Source: Desulfuromonadales bacterium (GTDB lineage Bacteria; Desulfobacterota; Desulfuromonadia; Desulfuromonadales; BM103). From it: a stretch of DNA of 64,000 nucleotides. The translations under genes were made by a program, and so were the position numbers. The notes below the pieces were generated by a model, which saw nothing but the letters and a program-made list of their open reading frames with translations, did no database searches and was not told the DNA's origin. The DNA is taken from assembly GCA_030145205.1 (NCBI GenBank), contig JAQYVZ010000011.1, positions 1 through 64,000 of the forward strand, in the 5' to 3' direction. Positions 45,917-55,347 of this stretch are shown in pieces (the stretch's first letter is position 1; each line of letters opens with the position of its first letter).

Positions 45917-46664
45917 CCGGGGTGGCCATGAGAGTCGGCTCCGGCTGGCATCAACCCCGACCCTTGAACAGGAAATCTGCCTTGCGCCAGAGTGCCTGGG
46001 GGCGCTTGCCGCCTGGCAGGCGCGTGTCGGTGAAATTCTGACGGTGGAAGGACCGGACCAAACGGCGTATCGGGTCAGACTGGTGGTCTTGACTGAGACC
46101 GAGGCACGCTGTGTTCCCTTTGAACGCCTTCGCCAGACCCCGGAAAGCACTCTTTCCATCGACATCTACCAGGCCCTGCCGGACAAGGAATGCTTTGAAC
46201 TGGTTCTGCAGAAGCTGACGGAGCTGGGGGTGTCCCGGATAGTCCCGATGCAGACGTCGCACTCTTTGTCGTTGGCTGAGCACGACGCCGGCCAGAAAAA
46301 ATCACACCGCTGGCCCGATATCCTGTTACGGGCTGCCCGTCAATGTCGCCGCGCCATGTTTCCTGAGCTCCACGAAATTGTCCCATTTGAAGAAGCTCTG
46401 CAGATGGCAGGCCAGGCTGAACTGGCCCTGATGCTGTATGAAGGGGAGGCGCGCTGGACTCTGGATGAGGGGGTCGGCAACTATAAACCGAACAGTGTCG
46501 CTCTGATGGTCGGTCCGGAAGGTGGTTTCAGCGAAGCGGAACGGGATGCCGCTCAGAGCGCAGGCGTTCTGCCGGTCAGCCTCGGCCCACGGATCCTGCG
46601 TACGGAGACCGCCGCGATTGTTGCTGCTGCCATCGTGCAGAACCGGGTTGGGGATCTACGTTAA
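45900..46664 (+). CDS. rsmE: 16S rRNA m3U1498 methyltransferase RsmE
   Basis: SPOUT-class SAM enzyme methylating U1498 of 16S rRNA. The C-terminal knot has the family set: LTELGVSRIVPMQT, LLRAARQCRR, MVGPEGGFSEAE and LGPRILRTETAA. 254 residues if the ATG inside holC is used (17-bp overlap). The N-terminal PUA-like domain lacks the usual M-R-R-F-F opening, so the start, or a small sequence change near it, is uncertain. Earlier in-frame codons look non-coding. Confidence 0.88.
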   Translation: MSVCVNRGGHESRLRLASTPTLEQEICLAPECLGALAAWQARVGEILTVEGPDQTAYRVRLVVLTETEARCVPFERLRQTPESTLSIDIYQALPDKECFELVLQKLTELGVSRIVPMQTSHSLSLAEHDAGQKKSHRWPDILLRAARQCRRAMFPELHEIVPFEEALQMAGQAELALMLYEGEARWTLDEGVGNYKPNSVALMVGPEGGFSEAERDAAQSAGVLPVSLGPRILRTETAAIVAAAIVQNRVGDLR

Positions 46665-46730
46665 TTATTCGCTTGTTTCTTTCTCCATTGAGGGGAGATG
46701 GTGACCAATTCAGGGACATCCCCCTCACCT

Positions 46731-46764
46731 CAATCCTCTCCCGCCAGGGGAGAGGAGGTTTTTT
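46731..46764 (+). repeat. CCTCTCCC-GCCAG-GGGAGAGG hairpin repeat
   Basis: Perfect 8-bp inverted arms (46735-46742 and 46748-46755) followed by AGG and six T, so it could also serve as the rsmE terminator. A related copy lies at 47958-47978 in opposite orientation and a degenerate one at 43182-43200. Confidence 0.7.
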
Positions 46765-46807
46765 GTGATTTTTTTAGCTCTTTTCTTTAAATAAATTTGG
46801 TTACTTT

Positions 46808-47572
46808 ATGATTCTCAAAAACCTTTGCATCATCCTGGTTGAACCTCGAGGACCCCGCAATGTCGGTTCGGTGGCCCGGGCTATGGCGAACTTCGGGCTG
46901 CACGACTTGCGCCTGGTGCAACCGCAAACCGACCACTTGCAGGAAGAAGCTCGGCAGATGGCGGTCAAGGCCGGCGGGATTCTCGAGAACGCCAAGCTCT
47001 TTCCCGATCTGCAGTCAGCACTTGAGGGCTGTCACTGTTCGTATGGGACCACCCGTCGACTTGGTAAATACCGGGTCGACATCCTCAATCCTGATGATGC
47101 TGCTCTGCAGTTACTGCCGTTGCTCGAAGGCGGCCGGATTGCGATGGTGTTTGGTCGGGAAGATAAGGGGCTGAAGACGGAGGAGGTCGATCTCTGTCAA
47201 CGCCTGATTACGATTCCCACCGATGACAATCTGCCATCCATGAACCTAGCTCAATCGGTCGGCATCTGTTTGTACGAAACATATCGTCAACTCGGGCGTT
47301 CGCAAGGCAAGACCACGGAAGTTAAAACGTTGGCTGACCTTGATGAGGTCGAGGCGATGTTTGAGCACATGCGGCACACCTTTTTGGATATTGATTACCT
47401 GAATCCGCAAAACCCGGAACACATCCTGCGGACCTATCGTCGCCTGCTCGGTCGGGCTGGACTGGACCCACGCGAAGTCAGAGCCTTGCGCGGCCTGCTC
47501 AGCAGTATTGACTGGGTTGCAAGTGAACAGCGTCGCCTGGCCGGTGAGGGGAGTGACGATGAAGATACCTAG
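46808..47572 (+). CDS. trmJ: tRNA (cytidine/uridine-2'-O-)-methyltransferase TrmJ-like
   Basis: SPOUT-class SAM enzyme, TrmH family group 1, methylating the ribose of nucleotide 32 in tRNA. VEPRGPRNVGSVARAMANFG near the N terminus, the knot motif MVFGREDKGL near residue 115 and IPTDDNLPSMNLAQSV are diagnostic. 254 residues; the C-terminal helical extension matches TrmJ dimerisation. Its end overlaps the next small gene by 14 bp. Confidence 0.92.
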   Translation: MILKNLCIILVEPRGPRNVGSVARAMANFGLHDLRLVQPQTDHLQEEARQMAVKAGGILENAKLFPDLQSALEGCHCSYGTTRRLGKYRVDILNPDDAALQLLPLLEGGRIAMVFGREDKGLKTEEVDLCQRLITIPTDDNLPSMNLAQSVGICLYETYRQLGRSQGKTTEVKTLADLDEVEAMFEHMRHTFLDIDYLNPQNPEHILRTYRRLLGRAGLDPREVRALRGLLSSIDWVASEQRRLAGEGSDDEDT

Positions 47573-47933
47573 GGAAGAACAGCTGCCGAACGGTCTGCTG
47601 ATTACATTTCTGGACGAAACCAACCGTTACTTTGGCGACTATCACAGGGTCTGCCTGCGGGTTGTCATGCGCGTTGACCTGCGGGTTGCAGCAGCGGCTT
47701 CTGAAGATACAGAGTTCTGGTCCGAGGTGCATGATGCTCTCGGTAACGACTTCAAGATCGAAAAGAGCCTGGTGCGAATGGGTGTGCCCGGCGCCGAGGT
47801 TGAAGCAACAGTCTCAGCCCTGACAGACGAATTCCTGACGGCCGCCAACGACTATATGGCCCGCCCCGATTATCCGAAGCGTCTCGCGCAGGTGGAGATG
47901 GATAAACACAAGAAGGTCGTCCGGTTTTTTTGA
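47559..47933 (+). CDS. Unknown small protein between trmJ and rlmD
   Basis: 124 residues, starting at an ATG within the end of trmJ behind GAGGGGAG. The sequence is mixed alpha/beta without signal peptide or membrane segment, with L-P-N-G-L-x-I-T-F-x-D-x-T-N-R-Y-F-G-D-Y near the start and a lysine-rich C terminus. I do not recognise a named family, though the composition and coupled position argue that it is real. Possibly linked to translation or RNA modification by context only. Confidence 0.65.
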   Translation: MKIPREEQLPNGLLITFLDETNRYFGDYHRVCLRVVMRVDLRVAAAASEDTEFWSEVHDALGNDFKIEKSLVRMGVPGAEVEATVSALTDEFLTAANDYMARPDYPKRLAQVEMDKHKKVVRFF

Positions 47934-47957
47934 AACAATCAGTTTTATTATAAAACC

Positions 47958-47978
47958 CCTCTCCCTTGGCGGGAGAGG
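47958..47978 (-). repeat. CCTCTCCC-TTGGC-GGGAGAGG hairpin repeat
   Basis: Perfect 8-bp arms with a 5-base loop in the gap before rlmD. Read on the minus strand it is the same motif (CCTCTCCCGCCAAGGGAGAGG) as the repeat at 46735-46755, differing only in the loop. Confidence 0.7.
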
Positions 47979-48001
47979 ACTTGAGATGGTCATCTGCTTT
48001 T

Positions 48002-49288
48002 ATGATTGAACTTCAGATTGAAAAATTGACCCATGGGGGTCGCGGCATGGGGCGTCTGGATGGCAAGGCGGTTTTCGTGCCTTTGACGTGTCCGGGAGAC
48101 CAGGTGCGGTGTCGGGTGACGCGCGACAAGGGCCGCTTTGCCGAAGCTGAACTGGTCGAAGTCCTTGAGGCGTCACCACAACGGCGCGTGCCTCCATGTC
48201 CTTTATTTGGCCAGTGCGGCGGTTGTCAGTGGCAGCACCTGCCTTACGCTCAGCAAGCTGAATGGAAAAGTCTGATTTTCGGGGAGCTGCTGACTCGCCA
48301 GCAGATTGCTTCAGTGGACCAGATTGGGCCGATTCTCGCAGCTCCGCATGAGTTCGCTTACCGCAACCGGGTTCAGTTTAAGTGCCACGCGACGGACTCT
48401 GGCGTCGTACTCGGTTTTTATCGGTCCGGCAGCCATTTCGTGGTCGACGCTGAACAGTGCATGCTGGTTGCCAATCCGATTCAGTCGACCCTTGTGTTCT
48501 TGCGCAAGGCGCTGACCTCCGTACCTGTGCAGGGGGCGATCCCTCAGATTGATGTCGGCTGCGATGCGGCTGGCGTGGTTGAGGTCATTCTGCATGCCTT
48601 GCCCGATGCCGCGGCAAAGCTGCGTCCCTGGTTATCCGAGACCGCGCAGCAGGGTGGATTCAACGCTTTTCTGCAGAGCGGTCGCAAACAGTCCTTGCAG
48701 ACGGTGCGCGAGACAGCAGTCATGTCGCACCAGGTCGGTAGTGACCCTGTGACTCTGCAGGCCGGACCGGGATGTTTTACCCAGGTAAACCCGGACCAGA
48801 ACAGCCGGATGGTTGATCATGTTCTGGCTCTGGCCGATCTGCAGGGGCAGGAGCGGGTCCTGGACCTGTTCTGTGGAATTGGCAACTTCAGCCTGCCGCT
48901 GGCTCGGCAGGCCGGCGAGGTGGTCGGTGTTGAGGATTATGCCCCCTCCATTGCGTCTGCTCGCAAAAATGCTACAAACAACGGAATTAACAATGCCCGG
49001 TTTTTTGCGGGAGACGCTCGGGGTGCTGCCCTGAAGCACCAGGGCGAGCGTCCCTTTGATCTGGTCGTTCTCGATCCGCCGCGGAGCGGCTGCTATGCTG
49101 TGATGAAGGAGCTGCAGCAGGTCAAGCCGGAGCGGGTCATCTATGTGTCCTGTGATCCGGCAACCCTGTCCAGAGATCTCCAGCTGATGGTTCGTAACGG
49201 CTATGCCGTCGTGCAGAGCCAGCCGATCGATTTGTTCCCTCAAACCTGGCATATCGAAAGCGTGTCTCTGCTGCAGAGACAGGGTTGA
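48002..49288 (+). CDS. rlmD: 23S rRNA m5U methyltransferase, RlmD/TrmA family
   Basis: SAM-dependent RNA m5U methyltransferase with an N-terminal TRAM domain (about 1-58), an iron-sulfur segment C-x5-C-x2-C (CPLFGQCGGC near residue 66, with a later Cys) and a Rossmann C-terminal domain. LDLFCGIGNFSLPLA is the SAM loop, DPPRSG follows, and the catalytic Cys is in YVSCDPATLSRD. 428 residues. Which uridine is methylated (U1939, U747 or tRNA U54) cannot be told from sequence alone. I use the ATG just after the repeat. Confidence 0.88.
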   Translation: MIELQIEKLTHGGRGMGRLDGKAVFVPLTCPGDQVRCRVTRDKGRFAEAELVEVLEASPQRRVPPCPLFGQCGGCQWQHLPYAQQAEWKSLIFGELLTRQQIASVDQIGPILAAPHEFAYRNRVQFKCHATDSGVVLGFYRSGSHFVVDAEQCMLVANPIQSTLVFLRKALTSVPVQGAIPQIDVGCDAAGVVEVILHALPDAAAKLRPWLSETAQQGGFNAFLQSGRKQSLQTVRETAVMSHQVGSDPVTLQAGPGCFTQVNPDQNSRMVDHVLALADLQGQERVLDLFCGIGNFSLPLARQAGEVVGVEDYAPSIASARKNATNNGINNARFFAGDARGAALKHQGERPFDLVVLDPPRSGCYAVMKELQQVKPERVIYVSCDPATLSRDLQLMVRNGYAVVQSQPIDLFPQTWHIESVSLLQRQG

Positions 49289-49302
49289 CACCGATTTTTT
49301 GC

Positions 49303-49331
49303 TTGCTTTTCGCGGCTGTTCCTGCTACATA
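49303..49331 (+). promoter_or_regulatory. Promoter of the rimP-nusA-infB operon
   Basis: TTGCTT, 17-bp spacer, TACATA. The same -35 hexamer and spacing occur in the rpsB promoter, which would fit co-regulation of translation genes. Confidence 0.55.
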
Positions 49332-49361
49332 TTTCGAACATCTTTTATGCTTTACAAAAAG

Positions 49362-49386
49362 GTGGGCTTCACGGCTCGCTTTTTTT
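49362..49386 (+). terminator. Leader hairpin with T-run upstream of rimP
   Basis: GTGGGC and GCTCGC pair (two G-U) around six bases, followed by seven T, 16 bp before the rimP ATG. A weak attenuator; a similar structure before rimP is common in other bacteria. Confidence 0.45.
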
Positions 49387-49401
49387 ATTGGTTAAAAATA
49401 C

Positions 49402-49887
49402 ATGGCGACCGATTTTTTGACGCAAATACAGGCAATGGTTGACCCGATTCTTGAAGATTTCGGACTCGAGTGTGTCGAGATCGAGTTTAAGCGGGAGACA
49501 CAAGGCCAGGTCCTGCGTATTTTTATTGATAAAGAAGGTGGTGTGAATCTCGACGACTGCGCTAGCGTCAGTCGGGAACTGGGAGCTGTCCTTGAGATAG
49601 ACGACCCGGTGCCCGGTGCCTATCGGCTCGAAGTTTCTTCGCCGGGACTTGATCGGCCGTTGAAAACACCCCGTGACTTTGAACGTTTTGCCGGACAGCC
49701 GGTCACGATCAAGATGGTGATAATGCTTGATCCTGACCAACGCGGTCACAGCAGAAAGACCTTTAAGGGGACTCTGCTGGGAATGGCGGACGACAGCGTG
49801 CGCGTTGAACAAAGCGACAAGAAAGGAGGGGAAGTTCTCCTCCCGTTAGCAGATATATCTAAGGCTCACCTAGAGCCCGAATTTTAA
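49402..49887 (+). CDS. rimP: Ribosome maturation factor RimP
   Basis: 30S assembly factor. 161 residues. The N-terminal domain reads VDPILEDFGLECVEIEF, followed by the strongly conserved YRLEVSSPGLDRPLK near residue 73 and an SH3-like C-terminal domain. First gene of the nusA-infB operon, the standard bacterial arrangement. Confidence 0.95.
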   Translation: MATDFLTQIQAMVDPILEDFGLECVEIEFKRETQGQVLRIFIDKEGGVNLDDCASVSRELGAVLEIDDPVPGAYRLEVSSPGLDRPLKTPRDFERFAGQPVTIKMVIMLDPDQRGHSRKTFKGTLLGMADDSVRVEQSDKKGGEVLLPLADISKAHLEPEF

Positions 49888-49941
49888 CCAAAGACAACGT
49901 CGGACGGCCATGGTTGGTCGTTCGTTATCCAGGGGGCTTGA

Positions 49942-51279
49942 ATGGATAATATCAACCTCAATCACATCATCGATCAGGTCGTCAAGGACAAGGGCATTGA
50001 TCGCGATGTCCTGGTCGAGGCTCTCGAGGCTGCAGTCCTGTCGGCGGCTAACAAGAAGTACCGCAACACCAGAGACCTTGAGGCCCATTTCAATGATGAA
50101 CTCGGCGAAGTAGAAGTCTTCGAGTTTGTGACGGTCGTTGAAGATGTGGAAAACTCTTACCAGGAGATCGACCTGGGGGAAGCGCGTGAAATTGACCCTG
50201 ACGTTGAAGTCAACGACTCCCTCGGCATGAAACTGGATGCGAGCAATTTCAGTCGAATTGCTGCCCAGACGGCCAAACAGGTTATTATCCAGAAGGTGCG
50301 TGAAGCCGAGCGTGAAGGTGTCTTCAACGAGTTCAAAGACCGTCTTGGTGAGCTGGTTAACGGGATTGTCCGTCGCTACGAGCGTGGTGATCTGATTATC
50401 GACCTGGGCAGGACTGAAGCCTTGCTGCCGCATCGTGAGCAGGTGCCGCGTGAAAACTATCGTCAGGGCGACCGGGTTCGAGCCTACATCTCAGATGTGC
50501 GGACTGCAACCAAGGGGCCGCAGGTTATCCTTTCGAGAACACATGAGGGGCTGATTGCCGAGCTCTTCAGGTTGGAAGTTCCCGAAATGGCTGAAGGGCT
50601 TGTTGAGATCAAAGCCGTGGCACGTGAACCGGGCAGCCGCGCCAAGATTGCCGTGGTGTCCCACGACCCCGACATCGATCCGATTGGCGCTTGTGTCGGC
50701 ATGCGTGGTTCTCGTGTTCAGAATGTGGTCTCGGAACTGCGTGGCGAAAAAATTGATATCATTTCCTGGACGCCGGACATCGCACGCTTTGCCTGTGCAG
50801 CCCTGGCTCCGGCCGACGTGACCCGAGTTTACGTCGATAATGAAGAAGAATCTCTGGAAATTATCGTCCCGGATGATCAGCTCTCCCTGGCGATTGGTAA
50901 GAAGGGGCAGAATGTTCGGTTGGCCGCCAGACTGGCTGGCTGGAAAATCGATATCATGAGTGAAACCCGCGCTGCCGAGGCGGAGCTCGATGAGCTGACT
51001 TCGACCGGTGAGGATGCTGCTGACGAGGCCGCCGAGGCCGCTGCGCCGACGTTGACTCGCGACTTGCCGGCCAAGGAAGCGATCGCGCTGGTTCAGGAGG
51101 CTGCAGATGTTGAAACGCTGCAGATCTGGATCGGCGGAGAGAGTCGCGTCACGGTGTTGCGCGCTTCTGAAGCACGTCAGGAGGAATTAGCTGCTGTCGA
51201 GACCTCTGAGGTTGTTGCTGAGGATGTCGAAGCTGCCGTTGATGATGACGAAGCCGCCGTTGAAGGCGACGAGGATTGA
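49942..51279 (+). CDS. nusA: Transcription termination/antitermination protein NusA
   Basis: RNA-polymerase elongation factor. 445 residues: N-terminal RNAP-binding domain (1-125), S1 (about 135-200), KH1 and KH2 (about 230-350, with GACVGMRGSRVQNVVSEL and LAIGKKGQNVRLAARL), then an acidic, Ala/Glu-rich tail instead of the E. coli acidic repeats. The last codons serve as ribosome-binding region for the next gene. Confidence 0.96.
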   Translation: MDNINLNHIIDQVVKDKGIDRDVLVEALEAAVLSAANKKYRNTRDLEAHFNDELGEVEVFEFVTVVEDVENSYQEIDLGEAREIDPDVEVNDSLGMKLDASNFSRIAAQTAKQVIIQKVREAEREGVFNEFKDRLGELVNGIVRRYERGDLIIDLGRTEALLPHREQVPRENYRQGDRVRAYISDVRTATKGPQVILSRTHEGLIAELFRLEVPEMAEGLVEIKAVAREPGSRAKIAVVSHDPDIDPIGACVGMRGSRVQNVVSELRGEKIDIISWTPDIARFACAALAPADVTRVYVDNEEESLEIIVPDDQLSLAIGKKGQNVRLAARLAGWKIDIMSETRAAEAELDELTSTGEDAADEAAEAAAPTLTRDLPAKEAIALVQEAADVETLQIWIGGESRVTVLRASEARQEELAAVETSEVVAEDVEAAVDDDEAAVEGDED

Positions 51280-51282
51280 CGT

Positions 51283-51873
51283 TTGGGCCGAGGTAAGGCG
51301 CAAAGGACTTGTCTGGCGTGTCGTCAGGTGATGGATCAGACCGAACTGGTTCGCTTCGTCTGTGCACCGGATGATCAGGTTCTGGTTGATTACCGACACC
51401 GTCTGCCCGGGCGCGGCGCATATGCCTGCCCCGAACGGAACTGTCTGGAACAGGTTGTTCAGAAACGCTTGTTCAATCGGGCATTTCGCAAGGAATGCCA
51501 TCCGGTCAGCATGGAAAACCTGGCCGATGCTCTGCGGAAGGCTTTATTGACGCGGATGACCAGCCTGTTGGGAATGGCGCGCAAGGCGGGGCTCTCTGTT
51601 TTCGGAAGTAGCGCCGTGTTGGCTGCGTTTGATCGGACAAATGCACCGCTGCTGGTTGTTTTTGCGGCAGACATTTCAGCTGGAGTGGCTGCGAAGGTTG
51701 ACCGCAAGGCGGGGCACCATGGGGCCGAACGTTTGACCCTGTTTGACAAAGAGGAACTCGGGCGGATACTGGGGCGGTCTGAATGCAGCGTGTTCGCATT
51801 GACTGACGAAGCGCTGGTCGAAGCTTTCCTGCTTGAATGGAAAAGGTATTGCCGGATTTTAGGGGAGAATTGA
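51283..51873 (+). CDS. YlxR (DUF448)-L7Ae fusion RNA-binding protein
   Basis: 196 residues beginning with TTG, with GAGGA seven bases upstream. The N-terminal half is DUF448/YlxR, recognised by R-T-C-L-A-C-R and the PGRGAYAC motif around residue 43; the C-terminal half (about 90-180) is an L7Ae/L30e-type domain ([14 protein letters not shown]). In Bacillus these are the separate proteins YlxR and YlxQ. The stop overlaps the infB ATG (TGATG). Confidence 0.88.
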   Translation: MGRGKAQRTCLACRQVMDQTELVRFVCAPDDQVLVDYRHRLPGRGAYACPERNCLEQVVQKRLFNRAFRKECHPVSMENLADALRKALLTRMTSLLGMARKAGLSVFGSSAVLAAFDRTNAPLLVVFAADISAGVAAKVDRKAGHHGAERLTLFDKEELGRILGRSECSVFALTDEALVEAFLLEWKRYCRILGEN

Positions 51874-54605
51874 TGTCAAAGATTCGTGTGTACGACTTGG
51901 CTAAGCAACTTGGCCTGGAAAACAAGGAACTGGTCGACAAGCTCGTTGAAGCGGGCGTCGAAGGCAAAACGCACATGAGCGTTCTGGACGAGGCGGATGT
52001 CCGCAAGTTCGAAGAGTTCAGCAGTGCGCCCAAGCCTGAAGTCGCTTCACCTGAGGTGGAAGTTCAGGAGAAACGTCTTGGCTCCGGCCTGATCCGCAGG
52101 CGCAGCAAGGTCAAGAAAGCTGATGTCGAAGCTCCGCCGGTTGAAGAACCGGTCGTGACTGAAGCTCCTGTGGCGGTTGAGGAAGCTCCGGCGGCCCCCG
52201 TGGAATCCCCTGTTGAGGAAGCTCCGGCGACTCCCCCCGAAAAAGCTGCAGAGCCGGTTGAAGATGTTGCCGCTGAGCCGCAGCCGGAAGTCGAGGACGC
52301 ATCGGTCACGAAGCCGGCTGCTGAAGAGATTGCTGAGGAGGCTGCGGATGTCGCCGTTCCCACAGCCGAGCCTGCTTCTGAATCTGAGGCGCAGCCGAAG
52401 GTTGAAGCGAAGGCTGCCCCTGCATCCGGGAAGAAGCCGGCGCCAAAAGCCAAGAGCTCGGGAACACAGGCGAAGATTCTCGGACGTGTAGAGTTGCCCA
52501 AACAAGCTCCGCCGCAAGCGCGGCGCAAGCCTGCCGCAGGTGCAGCTAAACGTCCCGACCGTCCCGACCGTCCCGCCCGTCCTGCCAGACCGCAGCGACC
52601 CAGCGTGCCTAATGTGGCGACTATTGCGCCGCCGCCGTCACCGGATGCTCTCGGTAAGGAGAGCCGCAACAAGAAAAAGAAGAAGGGCACCAAGGGCGAT
52701 TTTGCTGGCGGCGATGGCCGTCCCGCACGGCGTAAGGATAAGCGCGAAGTCTACGAGCCGGACCGCAACGAACGCTACCGCAAGGGACGCAAAGCCAACC
52801 GTCCGGCCAAGAAGACCGAAATCACGGTGTCCAAGGCGATCAAGCGTAAGATTCGTATCAGTGATGTGATCACTGTGGGCGAGCTGGCCAAGCGGATGGG
52901 CGTTAAGGCCAACGACCTGATCAAGGAGCTGATGGCCCAGGGCCAGATGGTCACCATCAATCATCCTCTCGATTTCGAGACAGCGGCTCTGCTCGCATCG
53001 GAGTTCCAGTACGAAGTCGAGAATGTCGCGTTCGATGAGGAAACCATCCTGGCGCACTCAGATATTGAGATCACCGAGGAGACTCCGGAGCAGTTGAAGG
53101 GGCGACCGCCGGTCGTCACCATCATGGGCCACGTTGACCATGGTAAAACCAGCCTGCTCGATGCGATCCGCGAAGCGAATGTCACGGAAGGTGAGGCTGG
53201 CGGGATTACCCAGCACATCGGTGCTTACGATGTGGACATAAACGGTCGCAAAATCACTTTCCTCGATACGCCTGGCCATGAGGCCTTTACTTCGATGCGT
53301 GCTCGCGGTGCCCAGGTGACTGACATCGTCATCCTGGTTGTTGCCGCTGACGACGGGGTGATGCCTCAGACCAAGGAAGCAGTCAACCACTCGCGGGATG
53401 CCGGTGTGCCAATGATCGTGGCTGTCAACAAGATTGACAAGCCGGGCGCCAACCCCGATCGCGTCAAGCAGGAGCTCTCTGAATTAGGTCTGCTTCCCGA
53501 AGATTGGGGCGGCGAAACCATCTTTGTCGAGGTCTCTGCGAAAGAGCACACTAATCTCGAGCAGCTGCTCGAGATGGTCCTGCTCCAGTCAGAAGTGATG
53601 GAATTGAAAGCAAATCCGGACAAGCTGGCCCAAGGAACCGTCGTGGAAGCACGTCTGGACCGTGGCCGCGGCCCGGTAACAACTGTTCTGGTGCAGCATG
53701 GCACCATGAAGGTCGGAGACCCGATCGTGGCCGGGCTGCACTATGGCCGGGTTCGTTCGATGGTTGACGACCGCGGCCAGGCTCTCGCCGAAGCCGGGCC
53801 TTCCGTGCCGGTCGAAGTGACCGGTCTGTCCGGTGTTCCTTCAGCTGGGGATTCTTTCCACGCCCTTGAAGATGAGAAGACGGCCAAGGATGTGGTCCAG
53901 CACCGTCAGCATAAGTCGCGTGAAGCGGAACTGGCCAAACACAGCAAGATCTCTCTTGATCAGCTCTATGCCCGCCTCCAGGAAGGGGACGTCAAAGAGC
54001 TTAAGATTATTATCAAGGCGGACGTGCAAGGATCGGTCGAAGCGGTTGCCGATACTCTGTCCAAACTGTCCACAGACGCTTGTCGTCTGTTAGTGACCCA
54101 CTCCGGGGTCGGCGGGATTACTGAAACTGACATCAGTCTGGCGACAGCGTCTGATGCGATCGTCCTCGGTTTCAACGTGCGGCCATCGCCGCAGGCCGCC
54201 GGTCTGGCCGAGCGAGAAGGCGTCGATATCCGCCTCTACAGCGTTATCTATGATGCCGTTAACGACATCAAGAGCGCTATGGAGGGTCTGCTGGAGCCGA
54301 CGCTGGTCGAAGAAGAACTTGGCCGGGCGGATGTTCGCGAGGCTTTCAATGTCACCAAGGTTGGCACTGTCGCCGGTTGTTATGTCACCAACGGTAAGTT
54401 CGTACGGAACGCCAACGCCCGCTTGCTGCGGGACGATGTGGTGATCTGGACCGGCAAACTTGGATCACTGCGGCGCTTCAAGGATGATGTCAAGGAAGTG
54501 ACCGTCGGTTATGAGTGCGGCATCGGGCTGGAAAATTACAACGATGTCAAACCGGGCGATGTGATCGAGGCTTACGAGATCAAGGAAGTCAAAACATCGC
54601 TTTAG
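51873..54605 (+). CDS. infB: Translation initiation factor IF-2
   Basis: GTPase that brings fMet-tRNA to the 30S subunit. 910 residues. An N-terminal IF2N helix domain ([21 protein letters not shown], split here for length) is followed by a long low-complexity Ala/Pro/Glu region and an Arg/Pro repeat, a second IF2N domain near residue 325, then the G domain: G1 GHVDHGKTS near 420, [15 protein letters not shown]; then domains II-IV. Alternative internal starts are likely but cannot be fixed by eye. Confidence 0.97.
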   Translation: MSKIRVYDLAKQLGLENKELVDKLVEAGVEGKTHMSVLDEADVRKFEEFSSAPKPEVASPEVEVQEKRLGSGLIRRRSKVKKADVEAPPVEEPVVTEAPVAVEEAPAAPVESPVEEAPATPPEKAAEPVEDVAAEPQPEVEDASVTKPAAEEIAEEAADVAVPTAEPASESEAQPKVEAKAAPASGKKPAPKAKSSGTQAKILGRVELPKQAPPQARRKPAAGAAKRPDRPDRPARPARPQRPSVPNVATIAPPPSPDALGKESRNKKKKKGTKGDFAGGDGRPARRKDKREVYEPDRNERYRKGRKANRPAKKTEITVSKAIKRKIRISDVITVGELAKRMGVKANDLIKELMAQGQMVTINHPLDFETAALLASEFQYEVENVAFDEETILAHSDIEITEETPEQLKGRPPVVTIMGHVDHGKTSLLDAIREANVTEGEAGGITQHIGAYDVDINGRKITFLDTPGHEAFTSMRARGAQVTDIVILVVAADDGVMPQTKEAVNHSRDAGVPMIVAVNKIDKPGANPDRVKQELSELGLLPEDWGGETIFVEVSAKEHTNLEQLLEMVLLQSEVMELKANPDKLAQGTVVEARLDRGRGPVTTVLVQHGTMKVGDPIVAGLHYGRVRSMVDDRGQALAEAGPSVPVEVTGLSGVPSAGDSFHALEDEKTAKDVVQHRQHKSREAELAKHSKISLDQLYARLQEGDVKELKIIIKADVQGSVEAVADTLSKLSTDACRLLVTHSGVGGITETDISLATASDAIVLGFNVRPSPQAAGLAEREGVDIRLYSVIYDAVNDIKSAMEGLLEPTLVEEELGRADVREAFNVTKVGTVAGCYVTNGKFVRNANARLLRDDVVIWTGKLGSLRRFKDDVKEVTVGYECGIGLENYNDVKPGDVIEAYEIKEVKTSL
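52551..52594 (+). repeat. 9-bp repeat encoding Arg-Pro-Asp/Ala tract in infB
   Basis: Units of cgtcccgac and variants repeat about five times and encode [14 protein letters not shown] in the linker of IF-2. Slippage-prone low-complexity coding DNA. Confidence 0.7.
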
Positions 54606-54616
54606 ATACACGCAGG

Positions 54617-54645
54617 CGGCAAGAGGGTCAAACCTCTTGCCGTTT
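54617..54645 (+). terminator. Hairpin between infB and ylxP
   Basis: CGGCAAGAGG and CCTCTTGCCG form a perfect 10-bp stem with a 6-base loop and only TTTC behind. A partial terminator or decay barrier inside the operon. Confidence 0.5.
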
Positions 54646-54661
54646 CTCCATTTAGGCGACT

Positions 54662-54949
54662 ATGGTTGTCGGGGTCTTGAGACTCGAGATGCGCCTGCAT
54701 GGCGTGCAGAGCCTGAAGGGAAAGCGGGGCGTTGTTCAGAAACTGCTGGCACGCTGCCGTAATCGTTTTCCGGCGAGCTGTGCCGAGGTCGATCATCAGG
54801 ACCTCTGGCAACGGTCAACTCTTGGTTTTGCTGTATTAAGCACCAGCGAGCAGGTGGTCGATCCGATCTTGCAACGGATCGAAGATGAAGTGGCCGACAG
54901 CGGTCTTGTCGAACTTATCTCCTGCGAAGTTGAATACATACATTGCTGA
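54662..54949 (+). CDS. DUF503 / YlxP family protein
   Basis: 95-residue ferredoxin-like-fold protein. The VLRLEMRLHGVQSLKGKR segment and the later V-D-H-Q-D-L-W-Q-R-S-T-L-G-F-A-V-L-S are the DUF503 pattern. The family sits between infB and rbfA in many genomes, as here, and is thought to act in ribosome biogenesis; mechanism unknown. Confidence 0.9.
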   Translation: MVVGVLRLEMRLHGVQSLKGKRGVVQKLLARCRNRFPASCAEVDHQDLWQRSTLGFAVLSTSEQVVDPILQRIEDEVADSGLVELISCEVEYIHC

Positions 54950-54981
54950 ATAAATCAGCCGTAAGCTGGATTGAATAAATC

Positions 54982-55347
54982 ATGTCTCAACGTTCACGTC
55001 GCGTCAGCGAACTTATCCATCAAGAAATTTCAACGCTGCTGGTCAGCGGGCTCAAAGACCCTCGGGTCGGCTTTGTGACCATTACCGCGGTCGAGGTGGG
55101 CCCGGACTTGCGTCTGGCCCGAGTCTTTTACTCGGTGATCGGTGATGACCAAGCGCGTCGCGAGACCGAGGCCGGATTGAAAAGTTCCGTCTCGTTTATT
55201 CGTCAGCACTTGGGTGGTCGTCTGCGGCTGAAATATACCCCGGACCTGTTGTTCCAGTACGATGACTCCGTTGACTACGGCAGTCGTATTGAGGGATTGC
55301 TTCGGGAAATCAAGCAGGAAGACTCGGATGATTCAGAAAATACTTGA
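54982..55347 (+). CDS. rbfA: Ribosome-binding factor A
   Basis: 30S maturation factor acting on the 5' end of 16S rRNA. 121 residues, with RVSELIHQEIS at the start, LKDPRVGFVTIT near residue 22 and the KH-like core LRLKYTPDLLF. The last seven codons overlap the next gene, which points to translational coupling. Confidence 0.95.
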   Translation: MSQRSRRVSELIHQEISTLLVSGLKDPRVGFVTITAVEVGPDLRLARVFYSVIGDDQARRETEAGLKSSVSFIRQHLGGRLRLKYTPDLLFQYDDSVDYGSRIEGLLREIKQEDSDDSENT

